Of a stretch of DNA of 64,000 nucleotides, positions 7,990 to 16,491 are shown one piece after another. The translations under genes and the position numbers were made by a program. The stretch is from Phytohabitans sp036906915 (GTDB taxonomy: Bacteria > Actinomycetota > Actinomycetes > Mycobacteriales > Micromonosporaceae), in contig NZ_JBAKHX010000028.1 of the NCBI RefSeq assembly GCF_036906915.1, positions 1 to 64,000 of the forward strand, given 5' to 3'. Below the pieces are notes generated by a model. It had not been told where the DNA came from. It worked only from the letters and a program-made list of their open reading frames with translations, and made no database searches. The first letter of the stretch is position 1. The number at the start of each line of letters is the position of its first letter.

Positions 7990-9356
7990 CCACCACCGCC
8001 GAGCCCGTTGCCTCCAGCACCCGCTCCGAACGCACCGGCTGGTACTTCTACGACTGGGCCAACTCCGCCTTCCAGACCACCGTCATCGCGGTGTTCCTCG
8101 GGCCGTTTCTCACCGCGGTCACCGAGCAGGCGGCCGGCTGCCCGCTGGGCGCCGACGAGTGCGACGGCACAGTGCACCCCCTGGGCATCACCGTGGCGGC
8201 CGGCTCCTACTACCCGTACCTGGTGTCGCTGTCGGTGCTGCTGACCGTGTTCGTGCTGCCCGTCATGGGCGCCGTCGCCGACCGGTCGGCGCACAAGAAG
8301 CGGCTGCTGGCCGGCGCCGCGTTCATGGGCGCCGCCGCCACCTGCGGGTTCGCGTTCGTCACCGGCGAGCGGTACCTGCTCGGCGGCGCGCTGTTCCTCA
8401 TCGCGAACATCTCGTTCGGGGCCAGCATCGTCGTCTACCACTCGTACCTGCCGCAGCTGAGCGGGCCCGACGACCGCGACAAGATCTCCAGCCGCGGCTG
8501 GGCCCTGGGCTACCTGGGCGGGTTCCTGCTGCTGGCGCTGAACCTGGTCGCCGTCACGCTGTTCAGCGTCGACGGCGACGACCAGCGCACCCTCGACATC
8601 GCCCGGTGGTCGATCGTGTCCGCCGGCGTCTGGTGGGGCCTGTTCACCCTGGTGCCGCTGCGGTGGATGCGCGAACACCCGGCCGTGCACGCCAGCACCG
8701 GCGCCAACGTGGTCACCGACGGCTTCCGGCAGCTCGCCCGCACGGTGCGCGGCATACGCGCGTACCCGCTGACGCTGTTCTTCCTGCTCGCGTTCCTGGT
8801 CTACAACGACGGCATCCAGACCGTGATCGCCCTCGCGAGCCAGTTCGGCAGCGAGGAGCTCGGCCTGGAAACCAACACCCTCATCATCACCATCCTCGTC
8901 GTGCAGCTGACCGCGTTCTTCGGCGCGCTCGGGCTGGGCCGGCTCGCCGGCAGGATCGGCGCCCGCAAGACGGTGCTGCTCAGCCTCGTGCTGTGGACCG
9001 CCGTGGTGCTCGCCGCGTACTGGCTGCCCTCCGAGGCGCCGCTGCCGTTCATCGCTCTCGGCGCCGCCATCGGCATCGTGCTGGGCGGCAGCCAGGCGCT
9101 GAGCCGGTCGCTGTTCAGCCAGCTCATCCCGAAAGGCAAGGAAGGCGAGTACTACGGGTTCTACGAGATCAGCGACAAGGGCACCAGCTGGCTCGGGCCG
9201 CTCGCCTTCGGTCTGGTGTTCCAGCTGACCAACAGCTACCGGGTCGGCATCGTCGCGCTGGTCGCGTTCTTCGTGGTCGGCTTCGTGCTGCTCATGCTGG
9301 TGCCGATCCGGCGGGCGATCGTGGCGGTCGGCAACACGCCGCCGCGCCTGCTGTAA
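7986..9356 (+). CDS. MFS transporter, UMF1/Atg22-like
   Basis: 456 residues with about 12 hydrophobic segments. The N-terminal YDWANSAFQTTV is the hallmark of the UMF1 family, which is related to the yeast vacuolar effluxer Atg22. It is a plasma-membrane carrier of unknown substrate. GTG 7986 overlaps the stop of the glycerophosphodiesterase gene (GTGA), so it is likely co-translated with it. A link to export or import of phospholipid breakdown products is inferred from that pairing only. Confidence 0.88.
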   Translation: MTTTAEPVASSTRSERTGWYFYDWANSAFQTTVIAVFLGPFLTAVTEQAAGCPLGADECDGTVHPLGITVAAGSYYPYLVSLSVLLTVFVLPVMGAVADRSAHKKRLLAGAAFMGAAATCGFAFVTGERYLLGGALFLIANISFGASIVVYHSYLPQLSGPDDRDKISSRGWALGYLGGFLLLALNLVAVTLFSVDGDDQRTLDIARWSIVSAGVWWGLFTLVPLRWMREHPAVHASTGANVVTDGFRQLARTVRGIRAYPLTLFFLLAFLVYNDGIQTVIALASQFGSEELGLETNTLIITILVVQLTAFFGALGLGRLAGRIGARKTVLLSLVLWTAVVLAAYWLPSEAPLPFIALGAAIGIVLGGSQALSRSLFSQLIPKGKEGEYYGFYEISDKGTSWLGPLAFGLVFQLTNSYRVGIVALVAFFVVGFVLLMLVPIRRAIVAVGNTPPRLL

Positions 9357-9371
9357 GCGGTAGGGTCGGTC

Positions 9372-11027
9372 ATGGACCGCTTCGTGCAGCCCGTCCCACC
9401 CCCCGACGACCCCTACACCGGCGACCCGCTGCTGCGCTCCTGGCTGGAACGCACCCTCGGCGCCACCGGGCACGCCGCCGCCAAGAGCCGGCTGACCGCC
9501 CTCGCCGCCGACGTGTCCGGGCCGTTGCGGGCCGCGCACGCCGACGCCGAGGCGCACCCGCCCACCCTGGTCCAGTTCGACCCGTGGGGCGCCCGCGTCG
9601 ACCGGGTCGACACGTCCGCCGGATGGCAGGCGCAGCGCGCGGCCGCCGCCCGGCACGCCGTGGTGGCCTTGCCGTACCTGCCGGAGGCGCGCGGCGCGTG
9701 GGGTGCCGCGGCGCGCACGGTCCAGCACGCGCTGCTGCACATGTACGGGCCGGAGTCGGCGACGTTCTCCTGCCCGGTGGCGATGGCCGACGGCGCCGCC
9801 GCGCTGCTCAGCCACCCCGACGTCGACCGGCCGGCGCGCGACGAGTGGCTGCCCCGGCTGATCAGCACCGACCCGGACGTGGCCGTCACCAGTGGACAGT
9901 GGATGACCGAGTCGGCGGGCGGCTCCGACCTGTCCCGTTCGTCCACAGTGGCTACTGAGCGGGACGGTGAGTGGCGGCTCAGCGGCGAGAAGTGGTTCTG
10001 CTCGGCGGTCGACTCGGCGATCGCGGTGGCCCTCGCCCGGCCCGCGGACGCCGGCCCCGGCAGCCGGGTGCTCGCCCCGTTCCTGGTGCCCCGCTATCAG
10101 GAGGGTGTGCGGGTGCACCGCCTCAAGGACAAGCTCGGCACCCGGGCGCTGCCCACCGCCGAGGTGGGGCTGCGCGACGCGTACGCGATCCCGTTGGGCG
10201 ACCCCCACGAGCCCGGCCTGGTGCGCGCGATGACCCTGGTCGTCGTCACCCGCGTGCACAACGCCGCGGCCGCAGCCGGCGGCATGCGGCGCGGCCTGGC
10301 GTACGCGCGGGCCTTCGCCTCCGCGCGGCGGGTCGCCGGCGGCGTACTGGCCGACTCGCCGCTGCACCGCGCCACCCTCGGCACCCTCGCCGTCGACGCG
10401 GCGGGCGCGTTCGCGCTGGCGGCGCACGCGTTCGCGCTGCTGGGCCGGGTCGAGGTCGGCGCCGACCCGGACGCGGCCGCAGAACTGCGCATCGTCGCGC
10501 CCCTGGCGAAGCTGGCGACGGGGCGGCTCGCGGTGTCCAGCGCCAGCGAGTACGTGGAGGCCTTTGGCGGCGCCGGCTACGTCGAAGACACCGGCGTGCC
10601 CCGGCTGCTGCGCGACGCCCAGGTCCTGCCGATCTGGGAGGGCACGACCAACGTGCTGTCGTTGGACGTGCTGCGCGCCACCGCCCGCGAAGACGCCGCC
10701 AAGCCGCTGCTGTCCCGCCTCGACGCGGCTGTCGACGTGGCCCGCGGCTTCTCCCCGTCCCTCGCGGACGCCCTCGCGGTCACCACGGCCGCCCTGCGCG
10801 AACAGGCCGCCGAGATCGTCGCCGACCCGGGCGCGGCGGGTGTGGTGGCCGGGGCGCGCGGGTTCGCGCTGCGGATGGCGTACGCGCTCGCGGCGGCGCT
10901 GCTGTTCGAACACGCCGGCTGGGGCGACGAACAGGGCGAGGCGGCCGCCCGCCTATGGACCAGACGCTGGCTGCGCCGCGACGACATCGCGGTCGACGCC
11001 CACCACGAGCTGGACTCCCTCGCCTAG
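9372..11027 (+). CDS. acyl-CoA dehydrogenase, AidB-like
   Basis: 551 residues, the length of the AidB branch (about 540 aa) rather than of ordinary acyl-CoA dehydrogenases (about 380 aa). The flavin-site segment QWMTESAGGSDLS (near 178) matches AidB's MTE..GGSD, and a late AFGGAGYVEDTGVPRLLRD block is typical of the fold. AidB is an FAD protein of the alkylation-damage response. It starts 15 nt after the MFS gene and may be in the same transcript. Its TAG stop abuts the stop of the convergent serine hydrolase gene with no spacer. Confidence 0.85.
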   Translation: MDRFVQPVPPPDDPYTGDPLLRSWLERTLGATGHAAAKSRLTALAADVSGPLRAAHADAEAHPPTLVQFDPWGARVDRVDTSAGWQAQRAAAARHAVVALPYLPEARGAWGAAARTVQHALLHMYGPESATFSCPVAMADGAAALLSHPDVDRPARDEWLPRLISTDPDVAVTSGQWMTESAGGSDLSRSSTVATERDGEWRLSGEKWFCSAVDSAIAVALARPADAGPGSRVLAPFLVPRYQEGVRVHRLKDKLGTRALPTAEVGLRDAYAIPLGDPHEPGLVRAMTLVVVTRVHNAAAAAGGMRRGLAYARAFASARRVAGGVLADSPLHRATLGTLAVDAAGAFALAAHAFALLGRVEVGADPDAAAELRIVAPLAKLATGRLAVSSASEYVEAFGGAGYVEDTGVPRLLRDAQVLPIWEGTTNVLSLDVLRATAREDAAKPLLSRLDAAVDVARGFSPSLADALAVTTAALREQAAEIVADPGAAGVVAGARGFALRMAYALAAALLFEHAGWGDEQGEAAARLWTRRWLRRDDIAVDAHHELDSLA

Positions 11028-12458
11028 CTACGCGACGTCGGGCCGCGTCATCAGCGGCGACCGTAGGTGCCGCTCCAGGACGGGGCCGGTCAGGGGCACG
11101 GTGGCCCACGTCGCCGCCGCTGTGCCGGCGCCGGCGTCGACCACCAGGCGGACCCGGTGCGGAGTGGTGATGACGTAGAGATCGGCGACGAACGTGTCGC
11201 CTTGCCAGGCGCCGGCCGCGACGACCGGGCGCCCGAGCGGCGAGCTTTCCCGCCATTCGCCGTGTCCGGCCGTGATGGTGATGGATTCCCCGAGCCGCAG
11301 GCGCCAGCCGCCGTCCGCCGGATCGACGGCTATCGCGGTTCCGTCGGGCAGGGCCGACTCCTCGGCGGAGGCATCGATCCTCGCCGCGGCGGAACGGGAC
11401 GGATCGGCCGACCCGGACACCGGTGCGAGCGACAGCCGCCGCAGCCGCTCGGCGAGGATCTCGTCGTCCCGGCTGCTTCCCGGATCGTCCATGCCGGGCA
11501 GCAGGCAGTCCCACAGGGCGCCGGGCATCGCCACTTCGGGCGATTCGGCGCCGGTCACGACCACCACGAGATCGCGCGACGGGACGACGAGGCACTGCTG
11601 GCCGAAGGCGCCGGCACCGCGGTAACCGTGACGCGACATCCAGAACTGGTACCCGTACCCGCAAAGGGCGTCGGGGTTCGGCGACCAGTCCTCGACCTGC
11701 GTGGTCTGGACGTGCCGGCTGGTCGCGAGCCGCACCCATTCGCGCGGGACGAGCTGCCGGTCGCCCCACAAGCCGCCGCGCAGCAGCAGTTCGCCGAAGG
11801 CGGCGACGGCCTCGGTCGTCAGGTGCAGCCCGTGGAATCCGAAGGCGGCACCGCTGGCGACCCGATCCCATTCGGCGTGCTCGACGCCCAACGGCTTGAA
11901 GAGGCGGTCGTCGAGCAGTCCCGGGAGGTCGCGGCCCGTGACCCGTTCCACCATCCGGGCCAGGACGTACGTGGTCGCATTGTCGTAGGTGTGCCGTGTT
12001 CCCTCGGCCTCGGTGAACGGTACGCGCAGGAAGCCCTTCACCAGGTCGTCCGGTTCGAGCTGCCAGGCCTCGGCGAGGCTGTCCGTGGGATGCCCCGCCG
12101 TCATGGACAGCAGGTGGTGAACGGTGAGGCGGCGCCCCTGCTCCGAGACGTCGGCCGGGACGCGGTCGGGCAGCACGTCCACCACCCGATCGTCCAGCGA
12201 GAGCAGCCCGTCGGCGATCGCCAGCCCCACGGCGACCGAGGTGAACGACTTGGTCAGCGAGTACAGCAGATGCGGGCGTCCGGCCGAGTATGGTGCCCAC
12301 CAGCCCTCGGCGACGACGTGACCATGGCGCACCACCATGATTGAGTGAAGCTCGACGGATTGTTCCTCGAGCCGGTCCAGCAGCGCGGCGATCGAACGGG
12401 ACGAGACCCCCGCGGCCGCCGGTGTCGAGCGCGGCAGCAGGGCCGGCTGGTAGGACAT
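11028..12458 (-). CDS. serine hydrolase, beta-lactamase class C family
   Basis: 476 residues. The catalytic S-x-x-K is SLTK (S67, K70) and the YxN is YDN (158-160), as in class C beta-lactamases, DD-peptidases and related esterases. No signal peptide is visible, which argues for a cytoplasmic esterase or amidase rather than antibiotic hydrolysis. Residues past about 340 form a Ser/Ala/Gly-rich beta-type extension. Its end abuts the AidB-like gene in convergent orientation. Confidence 0.85.
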   Translation of the reverse strand: MSYQPALLPRSTPAAAGVSSRSIAALLDRLEEQSVELHSIMVVRHGHVVAEGWWAPYSAGRPHLLYSLTKSFTSVAVGLAIADGLLSLDDRVVDVLPDRVPADVSEQGRRLTVHHLLSMTAGHPTDSLAEAWQLEPDDLVKGFLRVPFTEAEGTRHTYDNATTYVLARMVERVTGRDLPGLLDDRLFKPLGVEHAEWDRVASGAAFGFHGLHLTTEAVAAFGELLLRGGLWGDRQLVPREWVRLATSRHVQTTQVEDWSPNPDALCGYGYQFWMSRHGYRGAGAFGQQCLVVPSRDLVVVVTGAESPEVAMPGALWDCLLPGMDDPGSSRDDEILAERLRRLSLAPVSGSADPSRSAAARIDASAEESALPDGTAIAVDPADGGWRLRLGESITITAGHGEWRESSPLGRPVVAAGAWQGDTFVADLYVITTPHRVRLVVDAGAGTAAATWATVPLTGPVLERHLRSPLMTRPDVA

Positions 12459-12523
12459 CCGGGCACCCTAATCGCTGTGTCCACGAACGCGCGACAGGTT
12501 TCGCCGGTGAACGCGGCGCGGAG

Positions 12524-13525
12524 CTAGGAGCGGCGGCGGGCGCGGGCGGCCCAGATCGCGTACGCGGGGTCGCGGTCGAGGTTGTGGCGGTCGCGGTCGT
12601 AGCGGCGGGTGGTGCGCGGGTCGGCGTGGCCCATCGCGTCCTGGACGTCTTCCAGGGGCACGCCCTCGGCGCGGGCTGTGGTCGCGAACGCGTGCCGCAG
12701 CGAGTGCGGCGACAGCCGCGCCCACGCCGGGATGCCGGCGTCCCGGGCCAGGCGGCGCACCAGGCGGAACACCGCGTGCCGGTCCAGCCGGCCCCCGCTG
12801 GCGGTGACGAACATCGGCTCGGCGGCCGCCGTGGTGAGCGCCGGCACCAGCCCGCCGGGGCGTTCGGCAAGGTATGCGTCGAGGGCGGCCGCGGTGCCGG
12901 GAGTCAAGGCGCGGCGGCGCGGCTTGCCGCCCTTGCCGACGAACCGCACGCTGCGGTGTCCCCGCTCGTAGCCCAGGTCGTCGAGGTTGAGCGAGACCAC
13001 CTCGCCGACCCGCAGGCCCAGGTCGGCCAGCAGCGCGATCACCGCACGGTTGCGGGCGGCGGTCGGGCCGGTCGCGGTGTCGGCGGCGGTCAGCAGCGCG
13101 TCGACCTCGTCCGGGGTGAGGCCGAGCGTGGCGGAGTGGTCGCGGGCGACCTGGGGGCGGTCGGCGCCGGAGACCGGGTTGCCGTCGATGGCGCGCAGCT
13201 TGACCAGGAACTCGTACCAGCTCGACAGCGCCGACAGTTTCCGCGCGACGGTGGCCGGGGTGAGCGGGCGGCCGCTGCGCGGGTCCACGGTGGACTCCAG
13301 CGCCCGCGCGTACTCGTTGACGTCCAGGAACGTCGCCGACAGCGGCGCGGCCCCGCGCGTCTCGCACCAGGCGAGCCAGGAGGCGATGTCGCGGCGGTAC
13401 GCAGCCCGGGTGTGCTCGGACAGCCGCCGGTTACGCAGCCACGCCTCCGTGAAGTCGGTGCCGCCGCTCGGGAGGGACAACCTAGCGGCAGGCGGGACGG
13501 CCGGATGCATGACGCCCATTGTCAT
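12524..13525 (-). CDS. tyrosine recombinase (XerC/D-like integrase)
   Basis: 333 residues. An N-terminal core-binding SAM-like domain (about 25-120) is followed by a catalytic domain with all active residues: Arg in LGLRVGEVVSL, Lys in GKGGK, HSLRH (H-x-x-R), GHADPRTTRRY (His and the Tyr nucleophile). It is complete and could catalyse site-specific recombination. No phage genes, tRNA or att duplications are visible beside it, so it is either a host recombinase or the remains of an integrated element. Confidence 0.88.
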   Translation of the reverse strand: MTMGVMHPAVPPAARLSLPSGGTDFTEAWLRNRRLSEHTRAAYRRDIASWLAWCETRGAAPLSATFLDVNEYARALESTVDPRSGRPLTPATVARKLSALSSWYEFLVKLRAIDGNPVSGADRPQVARDHSATLGLTPDEVDALLTAADTATGPTAARNRAVIALLADLGLRVGEVVSLNLDDLGYERGHRSVRFVGKGGKPRRRALTPGTAAALDAYLAERPGGLVPALTTAAAEPMFVTASGGRLDRHAVFRLVRRLARDAGIPAWARLSPHSLRHAFATTARAEGVPLEDVQDAMGHADPRTTRRYDRDRHNLDRDPAYAIWAARARRRS

Positions 13526-13568
13526 CCGGTCGTCACCGCCCGCCGCGCACCTCGGTACGCCGGGTGTG

Positions 13569-13934
13569 TCAGGCGGCGACGCTGATGCAGAACGGGTGGC
13601 CGGCCGGGTCGGTCAGCACCACCCACTTGTCGCCGCCGGGCTGGAACTCGGGCTTGGCGGCACCGAGCTCCACCAGCCGCTTCTCCCCTTCGGCGATGTC
13701 GGCGACCTGGAACTCCAGGTGAAACTGCTTGGCATCGTCCGGCCAACTCGGTCGCGGGTGGTTTTCGATCTTTTGGAAGCCGAGGCCTGCCCCTCCGGAA
13801 GCGGGCGCCAGGTACACGAACTCGTCGCTGCTGTAGCTGGCGTCCCAGCCGGTCACCGCGCGGTAGAACTCGGAGAGTGCGGCCGGGTCGGCGCAGTCGA
13901 CGGTGATGCCCAGGTAGGTGCCGATTGCTGTCAT
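13569..13934 (-). CDS. VOC-family (glyoxalase/bleomycin-resistance fold) protein
   Basis: 121 residues, a single VOC module: begins YLGITVDCADPAALSEFYRAV, contains FHLEFQVADI and ends with WVVLTDPAGHPFCI, the usual metal-ligand strand. Substrate unknown. It diverges from the WYL-nitroreductase fusion gene with about 60 bp between them, so that regulator may control it (inference). Confidence 0.85.
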   Translation of the reverse strand: MTAIGTYLGITVDCADPAALSEFYRAVTGWDASYSSDEFVYLAPASGGAGLGFQKIENHPRPSWPDDAKQFHLEFQVADIAEGEKRLVELGAAKPEFQPGGDKWVVLTDPAGHPFCISVAA

Positions 13935-13995
13935 GCGGCCATCCTGGCGGGGATACCTGCCACCTTCTGTCAGGATCGCCGGCTAGTTTCGGGGT

Positions 13996-15393
13996 GTGCG
14001 CGCGAGTCGACTGCTGTCCCTGCTGCTGCTCCTGCAGAGCCGCGGCCGGATGACCGCGACCGAGCTCGCCGCCGAGCTGGAGGTGTCGGTCCGCACCATC
14101 TACCGGGACGTCGAGTCGCTCAGCGCCGCCGGGGTGCCGGTGTACGCCGACCGCGGGCCAGCGGGCGGCTACCAGCTGCTCGACGGGTACCGGACCCGGC
14201 TGACCGGCCTGACCACCGACGAGGCGGAGACGCTGTTTCTCGCCGGGGTGCCCGGGCCGGCCGCCGAGCTGGGCCTCGGCGCCGCCCTGGCCGCGGCCGA
14301 GCTGAAGCTGCGCGCCGCGCTCCCGCCCGAGCTGGGCGAGCGGGCCGGGCGCATCCGCGAGCGGTTCCACCTGGACGCGCCGGGCTGGTTCCGGCTGGCC
14401 GAGCCGGTGCCGCACCTGGCCGCGCTCTCCGACGCGGTGTGGGGCGGGCGCCTGGTGCGGGCCCGGTACCGGCGGTGGAAGATCCCGCGAGAGGTCACCC
14501 GCACCCTGGCGCCGCTCGGCGTCGTGCTCAAGGCCGGCCGGTGGTACCTGGTGGCGGCCCGCGACGACGAGCCATTCACGTACCGCGTCGGAAACTTCCT
14601 GGGCGTCGAGGTGCTCGACGAGGGTTTCGAGCGCCCGGCCGGCTTCGACCTTGCCGCCTTCTGGCAGGAGTGGACCACCCAGTTCGAGGAGAAGGTGTAC
14701 CGGGACGAGGCCGTCGTGCGGATGACCCCGGACGCGCTCGCGCGGATGCCGTTCATCTTCCCGCCGGCGATGTCGCGGGGAGCCGCCGCGGCCGCGACCG
14801 AGCCCGACCAGACCGGCTGGCTGCGCACCGTCGTGCCGATCGAGTCGATCCGGCACGGCCACATCGAGCTGCTCAAGCTCGGCGAGGACGTCGAGGTGCT
14901 GGCCCCGGCCGAGCTGCGGGCGCGGTTCGCCCGCACCGCGCAAGAGCTGTCCATGCTCTACGAGAAGGAGGACGAGACGATGTCGTTGCCCGAGGACATG
15001 GGGGCACACAACGCGCAGGTGATCGAGCAGTTCCGGGCCAACGGCGGCAAGTCGCCCACGGGCGGGCCGATGCTGCTGCTGACCACGGCCGGCGCCCGCA
15101 CCGGCCAGGCCCGCACCACACCGATGATGTTCATCCCCGACGGCGACCGCCTGATGGTGATCGCCTCCAACGCCGGCGCGACGAAGAACCCCGACTGGTA
15201 CCACAACCTGCTCGCCGACCCGGCCGTGACCGTCGAGGTCGACGGCGAGACCTACCAGGCGAAGGCGCTGGTGCCGCGCGGCGACGAACGCGACGAACTC
15301 TTCGCCGGGGTGGTCGAGAAGTACCCGTTCTTCGGCGACCACCAGGCCAAGGCGGGCCGCACCATCCCCGTCGTCGTCCTGGTCCGGGCTTGA
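13996..15393 (+). CDS. WYL regulator fused in frame to F420-type (Ddn-like) nitroreductase
   Basis: 465 residues in one open frame. Residues 1-328 are a complete WYL regulator: winged HTH (SVRTIYRDVESLSAAGVP), WYL domain (KAGRWYLVAARDD), and the C-terminal helix ending SMLYEKEDE. From Met329 a full deazaflavin-dependent nitroreductase domain follows (LLLTTAGARTG...TTPMMF...NPDWYHNLLADP), about 137 aa, as in Ddn-family F420 enzymes. An AAGGAGGA site at 14965-14972 sits 7 nt before ATG 14980, so the enzyme half can also be made alone. The paralogue at 42749-43723 stops where this one continues, so loss of a stop codon is the likely origin. GTG 13996 matches the paralogue's VRASRL start. Confidence 0.82.
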   Translation: MRASRLLSLLLLLQSRGRMTATELAAELEVSVRTIYRDVESLSAAGVPVYADRGPAGGYQLLDGYRTRLTGLTTDEAETLFLAGVPGPAAELGLGAALAAAELKLRAALPPELGERAGRIRERFHLDAPGWFRLAEPVPHLAALSDAVWGGRLVRARYRRWKIPREVTRTLAPLGVVLKAGRWYLVAARDDEPFTYRVGNFLGVEVLDEGFERPAGFDLAAFWQEWTTQFEEKVYRDEAVVRMTPDALARMPFIFPPAMSRGAAAAATEPDQTGWLRTVVPIESIRHGHIELLKLGEDVEVLAPAELRARFARTAQELSMLYEKEDETMSLPEDMGAHNAQVIEQFRANGGKSPTGGPMLLLTTAGARTGQARTTPMMFIPDGDRLMVIASNAGATKNPDWYHNLLADPAVTVEVDGETYQAKALVPRGDERDELFAGVVEKYPFFGDHQAKAGRTIPVVVLVRA

Positions 15394-15438
15394 GTCTGGT
15401 GAGACCGCCTAATCACTGGGCGCGGTAGCGCCGGGGAG

Positions 15439-15899
15439 TTAATCGGTGCTCGCGAACGTCCGGCTGGGGAGGGCGTCCAGTTCTTGGCTCCAGGCTGTCG
15501 CGGCAGCGAGCAGCTCGTCGGATCGCAGGCGCAGTTCAACCGTGTACTGCGCGGAATGCGGATTTTCGACACGCAACCAGGGCGGCGTGGCCTCGGCGGT
15601 GAACTCGACGTGGAGGACGAGTTCGTCGTCGCGGTGCGCAGCGACGGGGAAGCCGAGTACCGGTTCCATGAACGAGAGCGACGGTTCTACCTGCTCGCCG
15701 GGCACGGTCCGGCCTGACGCTATCCGGTCCTGCGCAGCGTTGCGCAGCCAGATTGCCAGCTCGCGGGCCTCTTCGATGAGCAGGCAGGGATCGGTGAACG
15801 CCAGGCTCTATCGACGAGGTTAACGGTGCCGTCGATGACCAGCCACCGGTCGTCCCAGGCCCCGGCGTCGGGCGGGAACTGCCAGCGCACCGGGCGCAC
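15439..15899 (-). pseudogene. WapI-type immunity protein gene, frameshifted
   Basis: Two minus-strand frames join into one protein. From about 15899 (GTG) the frame reads VRPVRWQFPPDAGAWDD, then RWLVIDGTVNLVDRAW; near 15795 the match switches frame to FTDPCLLIEEARELAIWL and runs to a TAA at 15439, including LSFMEPVLGF and HVEFTAEATPPWL. This order matches WapI-family immunity proteins of contact-dependent toxin systems. One indel explains the break. The intact downstream part can be read as an 88-aa ORF, but the gene as a whole is broken. No cognate toxin is seen. Confidence 0.6.
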
Positions 15900-15973
15900 G
15901 ACCCGACCCGCGGGGTGGCGCAGGGAACCTTTCCCGCCTCCCAGTAGTGGAGTTGGGTGAGAGGGGGAAAGCC

Positions 15974-16165
15974 GTGGAGGATGACGACGTCGTCGGCGAG
16001 GTGTACGCGGGCTGCTTCAACGGCCTTGTCGTGCAGCTGTACGCCATGACCGGCGACCTGCACGAGGCGCAGGAGGCGGTTCAGGAAGCGTTCGTGCGGG
16101 CGCTGGCCGATCCGCAGCGCTTCGCCGAGTTGGACAACCCCGTGGCCTGGCTGCGGCGAGGCTGA
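15974..16165 (+). pseudogene. truncated ECF sigma factor (region 2 only)
   Basis: From GTG 15974, after a GAGGGGGAAAG ribosome site, 63 residues encode the start of a SigE-type sigma factor: YAGCFNGLVVQLYAMTGDL, EAVQEAFVRALADP, DNPVAWLRRG. This covers region 2.1-2.3; the frame then ends at TGA 16163. The linker and region 4 HTH are absent from every frame downstream, so a deletion rather than a point frameshift is likely. It cannot be a working sigma factor. Confidence 0.65.
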
Positions 16166-16325
16166 CACCTTGCCCGCGCAGGGCGGTGATCTTCGGCGCG
16201 GCGCTCATGCCGGCCGCCGGGCGGCAGTCGCCGCGCCCGTCCGGACGATGTACCGGATAACGTGCCGAAGTCGCGCACCGTCCCGGCGAGGGGTTGTCCT
16301 GGTCGCCGCGCCGCCATGATCGCTC

Positions 16326-16358
16326 ATGTACGTGATAATAGATCATTATCACGTACAT
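16326..16358. promoter_or_regulatory. 33-bp AT-rich perfect palindrome
   Basis: Arms ATGTACGTGATAAT (16326-16339) and its exact reverse complement (16345-16358) flank a 5-nt centre AGATC. Perfect 14-bp arms this AT-rich stand out in DNA of this GC content. The inner TGATAAT/ATTATCA halves recall Fur-superfamily boxes, but the spacing does not match a known consensus. It lies in a gene-poor gap (16166-16491) between the truncated sigma gene and the 3' end of an HxlR gene; no gene starts next to it. It may be an orphan operator or a hairpin. Confidence 0.5.
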
Positions 16359-16491
16359 ACCCGAGACGGTGCGCAGGGCCGGGAAGAGGTGACCGTAGGA
16401 ATCGTCCCGGGACCCAAACCGTGGTGATCTTCATTCGTGACCTGCACCGGTGATGCTGAGGGCGGCCATGACACGCCCCCACCCTGACCTG

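Noticed and set aside
7947..10913. 988-codon open frame on the minus strand
   Set aside because: It is antisense to the MFS and AidB-like genes, with low-complexity Arg/Gly/His composition and no motif; a by-product of GC-rich codon use.
12524..13525. Integrated phage or island marked by the tyrosine recombinase
   Set aside because: No tRNA, att-like duplication or phage genes within view; only the recombinase itself is supported.
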